Source of the DNA: an uncultured Paraglaciecola sp.
GTDB lineage: Bacteria > Pseudomonadota > Gammaproteobacteria > Enterobacterales > Alteromonadaceae
Direction of reading: 5' to 3'
Assembly (NCBI RefSeq): GCF_913058035.1
Contig: NZ_CAJXPA010000028.1
Coordinates: forward strand, 1-34,589
Length of the DNA stretch: 34,589 bases
Made by a program: the position numbers and the translations under genes. Within the stretch, counting starts at the first letter, position 1, and each line of letters begins with the position of its first letter. The notes beneath the pieces are model-generated. The model was not told where the DNA came from. It saw only the letters and a list, made by a program, of their open reading frames with translations, and searched no databases. Of this stretch, positions 1 to 8,959 are shown piece after piece.

Positions 1-230
1 TGTTAGCACATCAGACCCAAGAAAACACGGCAACAGTAGAATTTAAAGCCTTTTATAAGGTGGGTGCCTCCTACTTTGTGATGCATGAATTATCAAGCTT
101 TGTTTTTGAAGCGGGAAGCTGGTTGTATGCTGATGGAGTAACGCAAAAAGGCTCGGGAGAATATACTCCAGAGCGTAATAGTCAATGCTTGTGCGGTAGT
201 ACTAAGAAATTTAAAAAATGTTGCGGTTAA
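1..230 (+). CDS. YchJ/UPF0225-family SEC-C protein, 3' part only
   Basis: This is the last 75 codons of a gene that begins before the window; the reading frame starts at base 3 and stops with TAA at 228-230. The fragment contains a stretch of the type AxVEFKAFYK followed by MHELSSFVFE and GSWLYADG, which matches the C-terminal half of the YchJ (UPF0225) family. It ends in a SEC-C metal-binding motif, CLCGSTKKFKKCCG, with all four zinc ligands present. SEC-C motifs bind zinc and in SecA contact SecB; the function of YchJ itself is not established. The gene is convergent with the TatD-family gene, about 100 bases away. The family call is from pattern recognition of the tail only. Confidence 0.8.
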   Translation, partial: LAHQTQENTATVEFKAFYKVGASYFVMHELSSFVFEAGSWLYADGVTQKGSGEYTPERNSQCLCGSTKKFKKCCG

Positions 231-331
231 TGCTCAGCTAGTTAATAACTAAAGGTCACAACACACTACGGCTTTTACATTAAACCAAATAACCCTGTGC
301 GACATGACGATGATATATCTTAATAACATCG

Positions 332-1105
332 TTATATTGCTCGTTTGATAGCGAATAAGTCATAAAAATTATTAGTCGTTATATTAGCCAGCTCTTCTAC
401 ACTTATACCTTTGAGATCAGCGATGAATTCTCCAACTTCTCTTACAAATCCTGGTTGATTAGGTTTACCTCTATAAGGAACTGGTGCTAACCAAGGTGAA
501 TCTGTTTCAATTAGTAATTTGTTCAAAGGGATTTTTTTTACTACTTCTTGCAACTCAGTAGCGGTTTTAAAAGTGACAATACCAGATATAGATATATACA
601 TGCCCAATTCTATAGCTGCTTGAGCCATTTCCCAGGTTTCGGTAAAACAGTGAAGTACACCCTTTGTTGACGGGTCTTTATGTTGCTTGAGTAGTTCAAT
701 GGTATCTTCACGGGCATCGCGGGTATGGATAATTAAGGGTTTTTTAAGTTTATTAGCTACTTTGACATGGTCAACAAAAGAAGTTAATTGCACTGACTTA
801 GTTTCTGCACCGTAAAAGTAATCTAAGCCAGTCTCACCAATAGCCACTACGTCTTCGTTATCAGACATTTGTAATAAGTCTTCGTAACTGCAGGCATCTT
901 CTTGATGTAACGGATGTACACCACAAGAAACAGATACATCTTTAAACCTTTTGACGCTATTTAACATCGCAGGAAAGTCCTTAACAGACACTGAAACACA
1001 TAAAAAATGTTCTATACCACGATTTCTTGCAAAATTGAGTACTTCTGATAATTCTTCTGGGGTTTTATCTAATCGGTCTAAGTGGCAATGTGAATCAACA
1101 AACAC
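332..1105 (-). CDS. ycfH: TatD/YcfH-family metal-dependent deoxyribonuclease
   Basis: The 257-residue protein has the TatD-family signature: an N-terminal metal-binding motif DSHCHLD, the acidic GETGLDYF motif near residue 95, a HTRDA motif near 130, HCFTET near 155 and ETDSPWLAP near 200. TatD-type enzymes are TIM-barrel 3'-5' exonucleases/hydrolases using two metal ions. The position directly after holB is that of E. coli ycfH, so this is the YcfH branch rather than TatD of the tat operon. It starts 29 bases after holB ends and is probably the last gene of that transcript. A 6-bp stem (307-312 with 327-332) overlaps the stop codon but has no U-tract. Confidence 0.93.
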   Translation of the reverse strand: MFVDSHCHLDRLDKTPEELSEVLNFARNRGIEHFLCVSVSVKDFPAMLNSVKRFKDVSVSCGVHPLHQEDACSYEDLLQMSDNEDVVAIGETGLDYFYGAETKSVQLTSFVDHVKVANKLKKPLIIHTRDAREDTIELLKQHKDPSTKGVLHCFTETWEMAQAAIELGMYISISGIVTFKTATELQEVVKKIPLNKLLIETDSPWLAPVPYRGKPNQPGFVREVGEFIADLKGISVEELANITTNNFYDLFAIKRAI

Positions 1106-1134
1106 GTCATTTTTCCATTTTAATAAGATTAAGT

Positions 1135-2022
1135 TTAAGCAATTTTTACTAAAGCAAGTTTATCAAAAAGCTCTGTTAACACTAACGTTTTATTTACTCC
1201 CGGGTTACGCAATTGCTGAGTAACTTTATTTGCTTGTAAATTTAACTGCCAAATTGTTTCAGACATCTGATTAATAAATTGCTGTCTTGCCCAATATTGG
1301 GTCCATTTAATCACCTTATCTGCATGAGTCTGCCAATCAATAGCTAACTGCATAGCACTAGTCTGGCCTTGTAAAAGGGCGTCTAGCCCGGCGCTAAATA
1401 TTTCATAAGTGAAGTTCTGTTCTTCTTGTAACTCTGCTAATAATGCCAGTGGACGAGCACTAAATAACTTAGCAAAATTAATATCAATATCTGCGTTATG
1501 TTGAGATTTCACCCAAGCAAGTGTGGAATCTAAAGTAGGTAAAGGTAAAGCTAACTTTTCACAGCGGCTCTTGATTGTAGGTAATAGTCGCTCTGGTTTA
1601 TCAGTGGTGAGAAACAAAAAAGTATCAGCAGTAGGCTCTTCCAGTGTTTTAAGTAACGCATTAGCACTTGATTCGGTCATAGTGTGAGCGTCATAAATAA
1701 TCAATACCTTTGCCCCTGACATATGGGCGGAGCTAACTAACTTCTTGATTGCATCACGAATCAGATCAACACCGATTTGTTTATCAGATTCCACTATATG
1801 TAAATCAGGGTGAGTAGTAGCGGAGTTTAATAAACAAGATTGGCATTGGCCACACACCTGATGCCCTCGCCTAGCTTTGCATAATAGCAATTGACCTAAT
1901 TGCAAAACAAAGCTTGATTTACCTATACCCGATGGGCCTTGAATAAGTAATGCGTGATGCAGTTTACTATCTGCAATTCTATTGCTTAACTGCTTGAATG
2001 TATCGTCCAACCAAGGAAACAC
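1135..2022 (-). CDS. holB: DNA polymerase III delta' subunit
   Basis: The 295-residue protein is the clamp-loader delta' subunit, which helps the gamma complex load the beta clamp on primed DNA. Visible features are the P-loop-like GPSGIGKSS at residues 29-37, the four-cysteine zinc module (C48, C57, C60, C63), a Walker-B-like IIYDAH and the SRC motif IKSRC. The length is a little below the 334 of E. coli, within the family range. The start is GTG at 2020-2022, lying immediately after the TAA stop of tmk (2023-2025), so the two genes are translationally coupled. Context (tmk-holB-ycfH) is the standard gammaproteobacterial order. Confidence 0.93.
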   Translation of the reverse strand: MFPWLDDTFKQLSNRIADSKLHHALLIQGPSGIGKSSFVLQLGQLLLCKARRGHQVCGQCQSCLLNSATTHPDLHIVESDKQIGVDLIRDAIKKLVSSAHMSGAKVLIIYDAHTMTESSANALLKTLEEPTADTFLFLTTDKPERLLPTIKSRCEKLALPLPTLDSTLAWVKSQHNADIDINFAKLFSARPLALLAELQEEQNFTYEIFSAGLDALLQGQTSAMQLAIDWQTHADKVIKWTQYWARQQFINQMSETIWQLNLQANKVTQQLRNPGVNKTLVLTELFDKLALVKIA

Positions 2023-2652
2023 TTAGCACTCCAAAAATTGGTTAATAGCTAACTCAACATCTTTATGAACTGACTGCATGCTTTGCATGGTGTCGATTAC
2101 CACACAATTTGTATCCTGCTCTGCTAAAAACAAATATTGCTTTCTAGTTCGTTCAAAGAAGCTCAAATCTTCTTGTTCAATACGATCTAATTCACCCCGT
2201 CCTTTTGCACGTTTAAGACCTTCTTGAGGTTCAACATCCATATATAATGTAAAATCAGGTCTAAAGTTTTTTAAGGTGATGGCCCTTAAATTTTCGATCA
2301 TGTTTTGATCAACCTGACGACCACCACCTTGATAAGCCTGAGATGACATGTCGTGTCGATCGCCAAGAACCCAGTAGCCCTTTTTTAAATTGGGCAATAT
2401 AATATTTTGTACTAGTTGCGCTCTAGCCGCGTACATTAATAGCAGTTCAGCTTCCACTGTCACTTTTTCTTCTTGCCAGTCATGTTTGACAATATCTCTG
2501 ATAGCTTCGGCCATAGCAGTACCACCCGGCTCTCGAGTGTTGACTACTGTGTAACCAGCTGCGCAGATTGCTTGAGTAATAATGGCCACAGCTGTGCTTT
2601 TCCCAGCGCCTTCAAGGCCTTCGATAACAATAAATTTACCTGATGTATGCAA
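2023..2652 (-). CDS. tmk: Thymidylate kinase
   Basis: This 209-residue kinase phosphorylates dTMP to dTDP in the cytoplasm. It shows the P-loop GLEGAGKS at residues 12-19, the TREPGGT motif, the DR dipeptide in GDRHDMSSQAY, and a basic lid segment around KGRGELDRIE. The only plausible start is a TTG at 2650-2652, preceded by an AGAGA ribosome-binding site about 8 bases upstream; no ATG lies nearby in frame. It begins 11 bases after mltG ends and abuts holB. A rare start codon may keep expression low within an operon that also carries fatty-acid genes; that is inference. Confidence 0.95.
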   Translation of the reverse strand: MHTSGKFIVIEGLEGAGKSTAVAIITQAICAAGYTVVNTREPGGTAMAEAIRDIVKHDWQEEKVTVEAELLLMYAARAQLVQNIILPNLKKGYWVLGDRHDMSSQAYQGGGRQVDQNMIENLRAITLKNFRPDFTLYMDVEPQEGLKRAKGRGELDRIEQEDLSFFERTRKQYLFLAEQDTNCVVIDTMQSMQSVHKDVELAINQFLEC

Positions 2653-2663
2653 CTAATATTCTC

Positions 2664-3659
2664 TTATTTATTTAATTGGTATTTACGCACAGCAATGTTG
2701 TGTTCTTGTAGTGTCGACGAAAATTTATGGCTACCATCACCTTTAGAAACAAAATATAACTGTTGTGTCTCAATTGGATTAAAAGCGGCATCAATAGCTA
2801 ATTTACTTGGCATAGCAATAGGTGTTGGCGGCAAGCCCTTAATAACATAGGTATTGTAAGGCGTAGCAGCTTTTAAGTCTTTACGCCTAATATTACCATC
2901 GAAATTTTCACCCATGCCATAGATAACCGTTGGGTCTGTCTGAAGCCGCATTTTAAGATTAAGACGGTTGACAAATACACCTGATATTAGTGCTCGTTCC
3001 TGTGCTATGCCCGTTTCCTTTTCAATTATTGAAGCCATAATTAACCCTTCATAGGCCGATGAATAAGGTAAGTCCATCGCTCGGTCATGCCATGCATTAT
3101 CTAAATATTGTTGCATGCTTGTATGCGCTCGTTTGACGAGTTCAATTGCGTTTGTCTGTGCCACAAAATAATACGTGTCCGGCAATAGAAACCCTTCAAT
3201 TGATTGTTTTGGTAAAGGCAGAGCTATTTTTTCAAGCTGTTGATAAAAATCATCAGCAAATTGTATCTGCGGATGAGACTTAAAAACTAACAACCACTCT
3301 TTCCAATTTAGCCCTTCAACTAAACTAATTGAAAATTGTAGTTCTTTTCCGCTTGAGAATAATTCCAATAAATCTAAGGCACTCATAGACGGTGATAGTT
3401 CGTAGGTGCCTACTTTTATATTTGCAAGCTCTGGATCAAACTTCATTCTGATCTTAAGGCCTATATTATCAGCAATGATACCCTGCTCTTTCAATCGGTT
3501 AAGCAGTCCTTTGGCAGATTGTCCCGGTTTAACCTGGTACACCAATTTGTTTGTAAGATTAAGTGATTGATGTACTTTTTTATCCAAATAAAAAAGCGTT
3601 ACAGTCAATAAAATGCTGGAAATACAGGCGAAAATCGATAGATACTTAATTACTTTCAT
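2664..3659 (-). CDS. mltG: Endolytic peptidoglycan transglycosylase MltG (YceG)
   Basis: The 331-residue protein has an N-terminal membrane anchor (about residues 7-25) followed by a periplasmic domain of the YceG family. MltG cleaves nascent glycan strands and is thought to terminate their elongation. The catalytic signature is visible as IMASIIEKETG, with the presumed catalytic glutamate at 213, followed by SGVFVNRL and LQTDPTVIYGMG. The substrate-side segment EGFLLPDTYYF near 155-165 is also conserved. The start overlaps the pabC stop by 4 bases (ATGA, 3656-3659), so the two genes are translationally coupled. Confidence 0.94.
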   Translation of the reverse strand: MKVIKYLSIFACISSILLTVTLFYLDKKVHQSLNLTNKLVYQVKPGQSAKGLLNRLKEQGIIADNIGLKIRMKFDPELANIKVGTYELSPSMSALDLLELFSSGKELQFSISLVEGLNWKEWLLVFKSHPQIQFADDFYQQLEKIALPLPKQSIEGFLLPDTYYFVAQTNAIELVKRAHTSMQQYLDNAWHDRAMDLPYSSAYEGLIMASIIEKETGIAQERALISGVFVNRLNLKMRLQTDPTVIYGMGENFDGNIRRKDLKAATPYNTYVIKGLPPTPIAMPSKLAIDAAFNPIETQQLYFVSKGDGSHKFSSTLQEHNIAVRKYQLNK

Positions 3660-4501
3660 TGAACTTTTATCGCCTCTAAATTGATTGCATGTTGTATATC
3701 GTGTTGTATTTTTTTTGTTTCTTCGACCATAAAGTTTTTATGTTGTTGAGTCGTTGGGTTGAACAGGCTAACAACAGGAACCAACATCATTAAAGAATTA
3801 CACACAAACAATTCTTGAGCGCTAAATAAAACACTAACTGCCTGTTTTACTATCTGGCATTCGAGACCATTTTCTTGCATAACAGTCAAAACTCGATTGC
3901 GCATGACCCCTTCAACTCCTGAATCTGATAAGTCCGGACTATACCAAGTATTGTCTTTATACCAAAACAAGTTACCTGCAGAGGTTTCAATAACTTTATG
4001 GTTTGTATCACACACGATCGCATCATCATAACTAGTTTTAGACAGCGCCTGCTTCACTAGAACTTGCTCTAAGCGGTTAAGGTGTTTAATACCTGCAAGT
4101 AAAGGTTGACAGGCTAACGTGATGGAACTGGTAGTTAGCTTGATACCTTTGGTTTGCCAGGAGGGGTAATGTGATGGGATAGTATGCAAGGATATAATAA
4201 AATTAGGGTTTTCGGCACCCACAGGGCTGTAACCTCTTCCCCCTACTCCTCGAGTAATAATCACTTTTACTACGCAATCGTCAGCGGTTTTTAATACATT
4301 AAATATACAACACTCTAACTCTACCCATTTATCAAAATCTATATGTAGAGTTTTACATGCCAATTTTAAGCGATTAATGTGGTTCTCAAAAAACTCAAGT
4401 CTAGCGTTTCTGAACGCCATAGTAGTAAAACAGCCATCACCGTATTGCAAGGCTCTGTCTGCGATCGCTATATGTTGTTGTTGCTGTCCGTTAACTATCA
4501 T
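3656..4501 (-). CDS. pabC: Aminodeoxychorismate lyase
   Basis: The 281-residue protein is a fold-type IV PLP enzyme that converts 4-amino-4-deoxychorismate to p-aminobenzoate and pyruvate for folate synthesis. Family features are RALQYGDGCFTTM near the N-terminus, a RGVGGRGY segment near residue 85, and GIKHLNRLEQ in which K139 is the expected Schiff-base lysine. The downstream VIETSAGNLFW motif contacts the cofactor phosphate. It sits between fabF and mltG as in E. coli, 60 bases after fabF. An amino-acid aminotransferase of the same fold is possible in principle, but the location makes PabC much more likely. Confidence 0.9.
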   Translation of the reverse strand: MIVNGQQQQHIAIADRALQYGDGCFTTMAFRNARLEFFENHINRLKLACKTLHIDFDKWVELECCIFNVLKTADDCVVKVIITRGVGGRGYSPVGAENPNFIISLHTIPSHYPSWQTKGIKLTTSSITLACQPLLAGIKHLNRLEQVLVKQALSKTSYDDAIVCDTNHKVIETSAGNLFWYKDNTWYSPDLSDSGVEGVMRNRVLTVMQENGLECQIVKQAVSVLFSAQELFVCNSLMMLVPVVSLFNPTTQQHKNFMVEETKKIQHDIQHAINLEAIKVQ

Positions 4502-4561
4502 TCATTTTTGTGTCTTGAAACCATAAATTATTTTCAATAATAACTAAAAATAAAGTTTTTC

Positions 4562-5800
4562 CTACTGTTTTTTAAACAGTAGTGAACCGTTTGTACCACC
4601 AAAACCAAATGAATTACATAAGGCATAATCGAGTTTTGCTGGTCTGGCTGTATGGGCAACAAAATCGAGATCACAGCCCTCACCTGGGTTATCTAAATTT
4701 ATAGTGGGTGGTGCAATTTGATCACGCAAAGCTAGTATAGTAAATATGGCCTCTACTGAACCTGCAGCCCCAAGCAAATGTCCAATCATCGATTTAGTTG
4801 AACTAACCAAAACAGTGTTTGCGTGTTTACCAAACACATGTTTAATCGCTGCTACTTCAGCCACATCGCCAGCTGGAGTAGAGGTGCCATGAGCGTTAAT
4901 GTAGCCAATTTCACTAGCATTGATCTTTGCGTCATTAATCGCATTGACCATTGCCGCTGCCGCACCCTCACCATCAGCAGGGGGAGAAGTCATATGGTAA
5001 GCATCACCACTCATGCCAAAACCAACTAGTTCGGCATAAATTGTTGCACCGCGCGCTACTGCACAGTCATAATCTTCTAACATTACCACTCCAGCGCCCT
5101 CTCCCATGACAAAACCATCTCGGTCTTTGTCCCAGGGACGACTTGCTGCTTGAGGATCTTCATTGCGGGTAGATAGAGCTCGGGCTGCTGCAAAGCCGCC
5201 AATACCGAGTGCACACACCGTAGATTCTGCTCCGCCAGCAATCATTGCATCTGCATCACCATAAGCAATAATACGTGCTGCAATACCAATATTATGTACA
5301 CCTGTTGTGCAGGCGGTTACAACGTTAATGTTGGGACCCTTGAGACCTTCAAAAATAGAGAAAAAACCAGAAATCATATTTGTAATGGTGGCAGGTACAA
5401 AAAATGGTGATATTTTTCGTGGACCAGAATCAAGCAACTTTTGATGATTACTCTCAATCATACCTAAACCGCCTATTCCAGAACCAATAGCCACACCAAT
5501 TCGTGCCGAGTTTTGCTCTGTTACTTTATAACCTGAATGTTCGAGCGCTTGTTTACCTGCAGCAATACCAAGTTGGATAAACCTATCCATTTTTTTAGTT
5601 TCTTTTTTGGGTATATATTTTTCAACATCAAAATTTTTCACTTCTCCAGCAAACTGAGTAGTGAACAAGGTTGAATCGAATGACGTGATAGGGGCGATAC
5701 CACTTTTACCAGCAAGAATGTTTTTCCAAGTAGAATCTACAGTATTGCCAACAGGTGAAAGCATGCCCAGACCAGTCACAACAACGCGACGTTTAGACAC
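4562..5800 (-). CDS. fabF: 3-oxoacyl-[ACP] synthase II
   Basis: FabF (412 residues) condenses malonyl-ACP with growing acyl-ACP and is important for elongating unsaturated chains and for temperature adjustment. The thiolase-fold catalytic triad is present: C164 in VTACTTG, H304 in NAHGTSTP and H341 in [12 protein letters not shown]. Length matches E. coli (413). The start is GTG at 5798-5800, preceded by a strong GGAGG five bases upstream; an overlapping ATG is out of frame. It follows acpP after a 74-base gap containing a hairpin, so its transcription is probably a fraction of that of acpP. Confidence 0.96.
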   Translation of the reverse strand: MSKRRVVVTGLGMLSPVGNTVDSTWKNILAGKSGIAPITSFDSTLFTTQFAGEVKNFDVEKYIPKKETKKMDRFIQLGIAAGKQALEHSGYKVTEQNSARIGVAIGSGIGGLGMIESNHQKLLDSGPRKISPFFVPATITNMISGFFSIFEGLKGPNINVVTACTTGVHNIGIAARIIAYGDADAMIAGGAESTVCALGIGGFAAARALSTRNEDPQAASRPWDKDRDGFVMGEGAGVVMLEDYDCAVARGATIYAELVGFGMSGDAYHMTSPPADGEGAAAAMVNAINDAKINASEIGYINAHGTSTPAGDVAEVAAIKHVFGKHANTVLVSSTKSMIGHLLGAAGSVEAIFTILALRDQIAPPTINLDNPGEGCDLDFVAHTARPAKLDYALCNSFGFGGTNGSLLFKKQ

Positions 5801-5843
5801 ATTGGCCTCCGACTATTATTAGTAGATGATTGTTTTGGAAAAG

Positions 5844-5866
5844 AAACGGTCCTGTGAGGACCGTTT
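5844..5866 (-). terminator. acpP-fabF intergenic hairpin
   Basis: A perfect 10-bp inverted repeat (AAACGGTCCT, loop of 3, AGGACCGTTT) lies just after the acpP stop codon. On the transcribed minus strand it is followed by an interrupted T-run (TTTCTTTT). It is read as a partial intrinsic terminator or 3'-end stabiliser that lets acpP mRNA outnumber fabF mRNA. Confidence 0.7.
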
Positions 5867-5874
5867 TTAAAAAC

Positions 5875-6114
5875 TTACGCGTCTTTATTGGCGTTAACGT
5901 AATCAATGGCAGACTGAACAGTAGTAATCTTTTCAGCTTCTTCATCAGGGATCTCAGTGTCAAATTCTTCTTCAAGAGCCATGACTAATTCGACAGTGTC
6001 TAATGAATCCGCCCCTAAATCATCGACGAAGGAAGCTTCTGATTTAACTTCTTCTTCTTTAACACCAAGTTGCTCAATGATGATTTTTCTTACGCGTTCT
6101 TCTATAGTACTCAT
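5875..6114 (-). CDS. acpP: Acyl carrier protein
   Basis: This 79-residue acidic protein carries acyl chains as thioesters on a 4'-phosphopantetheine arm during fatty-acid synthesis. The modification site is S37 in the invariant [16 protein letters not shown] segment. Length and sequence are typical of gammaproteobacterial AcpP. It has its own likely promoter in the 166-base gap after fabG and a good AAGGA ribosome-binding site, fitting the very high expression of this protein. A hairpin follows the stop codon. Confidence 0.98.
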   Translation of the reverse strand: MSTIEERVRKIIIEQLGVKEEEVKSEASFVDDLGADSLDTVELVMALEEEFDTEIPDEEAEKITTVQSAIDYVNANKDA

Positions 6115-6157
6115 AATTCTAGTTATCCTTTAAGTCGCTAGATATAATTTTGTGAGT

Positions 6158-6186
6158 AGTGTATTCAGCTAATTGAGCCCTTGCAA
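6158..6186 (-). promoter_or_regulatory. Candidate acpP promoter
   Basis: On the minus strand, TTGCAA (6181-6186) and TACACT (6158-6163) are separated by exactly 17 bases and lie about 45 bases upstream of the acpP start codon. Each hexamer matches the sigma-70 consensus at four of six positions. The position in a 166-base gap inside an otherwise dense operon supports a dedicated promoter. Confidence 0.5.
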
Positions 6187-6280
6187 GTAGCAGGGTCAAA
6201 TTTTTTTCTGGTCTAACCACTCACAGATTGATAATTCTATTTTATTTAGTAAAAACTTGTTTCGAAAATTTTACCATATT

Positions 6281-7018
6281 TTATCCCATATACATGCCGC
6301 CATTTACGTGTATTGTTTCTCCGGTAATATATGCAGCGTCTTCACTGGCTAAAAATCCAACCGTCGCAGCGATTTCTTTTGGATCTCCCAAACGATTTGC
6401 TGGAATATCCTTAAATATACTTTCTTTTTGGTCATCGGTTAATGTTTTTGTCATATCAGTATCGATAAAACCTGGAGAAACAACATTAACGGTAATACCT
6501 CTTGATGCCACTTCACGAGCCATAGATTTACTAAAACCAATCATACCCGCCTTTGATGCAGCATAATTGGCTTGACCTGCGTTTCCGGTAGAACCGACAA
6601 CTGAACCAATGTTGATAATACGTCCCTTACGTTTTTTCATCATTCCACGTAACACCGCTTTTGACATTTTGAATATTGAAGTCAAATTAGTATCAATAAT
6701 ACTTTGCCATTCTTCATCTTTCATTCGCAACAACAGATTATCACGGGTGATACCAGCATTGTTTATGAGTATATCCACACCACCATGCTTTTCAGCAATA
6801 TCAGCCAGCAGGGCCTGCATCGAATCAGGTATGGCGACATCTAGTACTTTACCCTCGCCTTTACCATTTAAGAAATCGCTGATAGCCTGAGCACCCTTTT
6901 GTGACGTTGCAGTACCTATCACAGTTGCACCATCGGCAACTAATCTCTCGGCTATCGCTCTGCCAATTCCCCTGCTTGCACCTGTTACCAAGGCAATACT
7001 ACCGTTTAAATTAGCCAT
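6281..7018 (-). CDS. fabG: 3-oxoacyl-[ACP] reductase
   Basis: FabG (245 residues) is the NADPH-dependent short-chain dehydrogenase that reduces 3-oxoacyl-ACP in each elongation cycle. It has the nucleotide-binding GASRGIG motif at 13-19, NNAG at 86-89, and the catalytic S139, Y152 and K156 in the GSV...YAASK arrangement. The C-terminus GGMYMG is typical. The ATG at 7018 is preceded by an AGAGAG ribosome-binding site. It lies 28 bases downstream of fabD in the plsX-fabHDG run. Confidence 0.97.
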   Translation of the reverse strand: MANLNGSIALVTGASRGIGRAIAERLVADGATVIGTATSQKGAQAISDFLNGKGEGKVLDVAIPDSMQALLADIAEKHGGVDILINNAGITRDNLLLRMKDEEWQSIIDTNLTSIFKMSKAVLRGMMKKRKGRIINIGSVVGSTGNAGQANYAASKAGMIGFSKSMAREVASRGITVNVVSPGFIDTDMTKTLTDDQKESIFKDIPANRLGDPKEIAATVGFLASEDAAYITGETIHVNGGMYMG

Positions 7019-7046
7019 ACATTCTCTCTGGAAAAAAATTAAGTAA

Positions 7047-7973
7047 TTAATTCAATGAATTAATAGATTCAACTGTATTAATCGCGACACAACTTAAACG
7101 TTTATCAATACGCTTAGTCAGTCCGCTAAGTACTTTACCGGGTCCTACTTCTAACAAAGCTTCAACCTTTAAATCGGCTAACTTAGTTACGGTCTCTGTC
7201 CATCTTACTGGACTATATAGTTGTTCAACTAAAGCCTGTTTGATAATATTTGGCTCAGTTGGATAAGCAACATCTACATTATTAATAACAGGTATTTCAG
7301 GAGTATTGAACTGAATTTTTTTAAGTAAGATTGCTAGTTTATCTGCTGCTGGTTTCATCAATTCACAGTGCGAAGGCACACTAACAGCCAAAGGCAATGC
7401 ACGTTTAGCACCTTGTTCTTTACAAAGATTAGCGGCTACTAAAGCGGCTTTTTTATTCCCAGCAATCACAACCTGCCCAGGTGAATTGAAGTTAACAGCT
7501 GCCACAACTTCATTTGTTTCTGCTTTTGCTTGCAAACAACTTGCAACAACTTTTTTGTCGTCCAAACCAATAATAGCAAACATAGCACCTGTACCAATAG
7601 GCACCGCTTGTTGCATAAATTGACCTCGCGCTTCAACTAATTTAACCGCATCAGCAAAACCTATAACGCCTGCACATACCAAAGCCGAATATTCACCTAA
7701 GCTGTGTCCAGCAAAATATGTCGGTTGAATCTGTTCTTTCTCAAGTAATAATTTATAAATTGCATAACTTGCTGCCAATAATGCGGGTTGCGTAACATGA
7801 GTTTGGTTCAGTTTTTGCTCATCATTTTGTACAACATCCCACAGATCGTAACCCAGGGCCTCACTGGCTTGTGCAAAAGTCTCTTGAATAATACTGTATT
7901 CAGTGGCTAATTCTTTCAACATACCTAAGGTTTGAGAACCTTGACCAGGAAAAACCCATGCTTGTTTACTCAT
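7047..7973 (-). CDS. fabD: Malonyl-CoA:ACP transacylase
   Basis: FabD transfers malonyl from CoA to ACP and so supplies the extender unit. The nucleophile S91 is in GHSLGEY, the catalytic H202 in PSHCELM, and the oxyanion glutamine in FPGQGSQ; R116 is also in place. I start the gene at the ATG at 7973 (MSKQAWVFPG). The open frame extends 17 codons further upstream to 8024, but that part overlaps fabH and is not conserved. With this start the protein has 308 residues, matching the family, and the gap to fabH is 23 bases. Confidence 0.96.
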   Translation of the reverse strand: MSKQAWVFPGQGSQTLGMLKELATEYSIIQETFAQASEALGYDLWDVVQNDEQKLNQTHVTQPALLAASYAIYKLLLEKEQIQPTYFAGHSLGEYSALVCAGVIGFADAVKLVEARGQFMQQAVPIGTGAMFAIIGLDDKKVVASCLQAKAETNEVVAAVNFNSPGQVVIAGNKKAALVAANLCKEQGAKRALPLAVSVPSHCELMKPAADKLAILLKKIQFNTPEIPVINNVDVAYPTEPNIIKQALVEQLYSPVRWTETVTKLADLKVEALLEVGPGKVLSGLTKRIDKRLSCVAINTVESINSLN

Positions 7974-7996
7974 AATTGATTCTCTAAATATTAATT

Positions 7997-8956
7997 TTAA
8001 TAACGTACTAGTGCAGATGCCCAAGCAAAACCACCGCCAAATGCTTCTAGAAGTAAGTTCTGTCCACGCTTAATTCTGCCATCTCGAATAGCCGTATCAA
8101 GAGCCGTTGGCACAGTAGCAGCAGAAGTATTGCCATATTTTTCAAGAGTCATAACAACCTGATCAAGCGACATATCTAATTTTTTTGCGGTCGCCTTGAT
8201 AATACGAAAATTAGCTTGATGAGGAACTAACCAATCTAAGTCTGATTTTTTCATGTTATTAGCAGCTAACGTTTGTTCAACAACTTCACTTAATTTTGTG
8301 ACCGCAACTTTAAACACTTCATTGCCTTTCATGCTTCCCCAGTTTTCATGAACAGATTGCTCGTCACCATGTTGTGGGTTACCTATAGTTAATAAATCAC
8401 CATAAGATCCTGCGGCATGAATGTGTGTTGATAAAATACCCGGCTCTTCACTTGCCTCAATAATAGTGGCACCTGCTGCATCACCAAATAAGATCACCAT
8501 GGTGCGGTCTTGAGGACTGATCATTCGACTTAGGCAGTCTGTACCGACCACCAATATCCGTTTAGCCATGCCACTTTTAATATATTGGTCAGCAACGCTC
8601 AGAGCGTAACAATAACCTGCACAGGCAGCCGCCACATCAAATGCGGGTATACCGTCCACATTTAATGCTTTTTGAATCTCACAAGCCGTGCTGGGCAATG
8701 CATATCGACTACTTGTAGTAGCGCATACAATCATGTCCAAGGAGTTAGCATTAATGCCAGCCGCTTCCAATGCTTTTTTACTGGCTTCAAAGCCCATAGT
8801 TGCTGCCGTTTCGTTTACCCCAATGATGCGTCTTTCTCTGATACCTGTTCGATCCGTTATCCATTCATCAGACGTATCGACCATCGATGATAAGTCTAAA
8901 TTGGTTCTAATATCACTGGGATAATAGCTACCAGTGCCAATTATTCTGGAATTCAT
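7997..8956 (-). CDS. fabH: 3-oxoacyl-[ACP] synthase III
   Basis: FabH (319 residues) starts fatty-acid synthesis by condensing acetyl-CoA with malonyl-ACP. The Cys-His-Asn triad is visible as C112 (VAAACAG), H246 (VPHQAN) and N276 (YGNTSAA). The C-terminal [13 protein letters not shown] is the standard family ending. It begins 3 bases after the plsX stop, so translation is likely coupled. Confidence 0.97.
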   Translation of the reverse strand: MNSRIIGTGSYYPSDIRTNLDLSSMVDTSDEWITDRTGIRERRIIGVNETAATMGFEASKKALEAAGINANSLDMIVCATTSSRYALPSTACEIQKALNVDGIPAFDVAAACAGYCYALSVADQYIKSGMAKRILVVGTDCLSRMISPQDRTMVILFGDAAGATIIEASEEPGILSTHIHAAGSYGDLLTIGNPQHGDEQSVHENWGSMKGNEVFKVAVTKLSEVVEQTLAANNMKKSDLDWLVPHQANFRIIKATAKKLDMSLDQVVMTLEKYGNTSAATVPTALDTAIRDGRIKRGQNLLLEAFGGGFAWASALVRY

Positions 8957-8959
8957 TTA

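Noticed and set aside
5793..5975. Minus-strand 60-codon frame overlapping the acpP 3' end and the hairpin
   Set aside because: It is acpP and the terminator read in another frame; acpP is certain.
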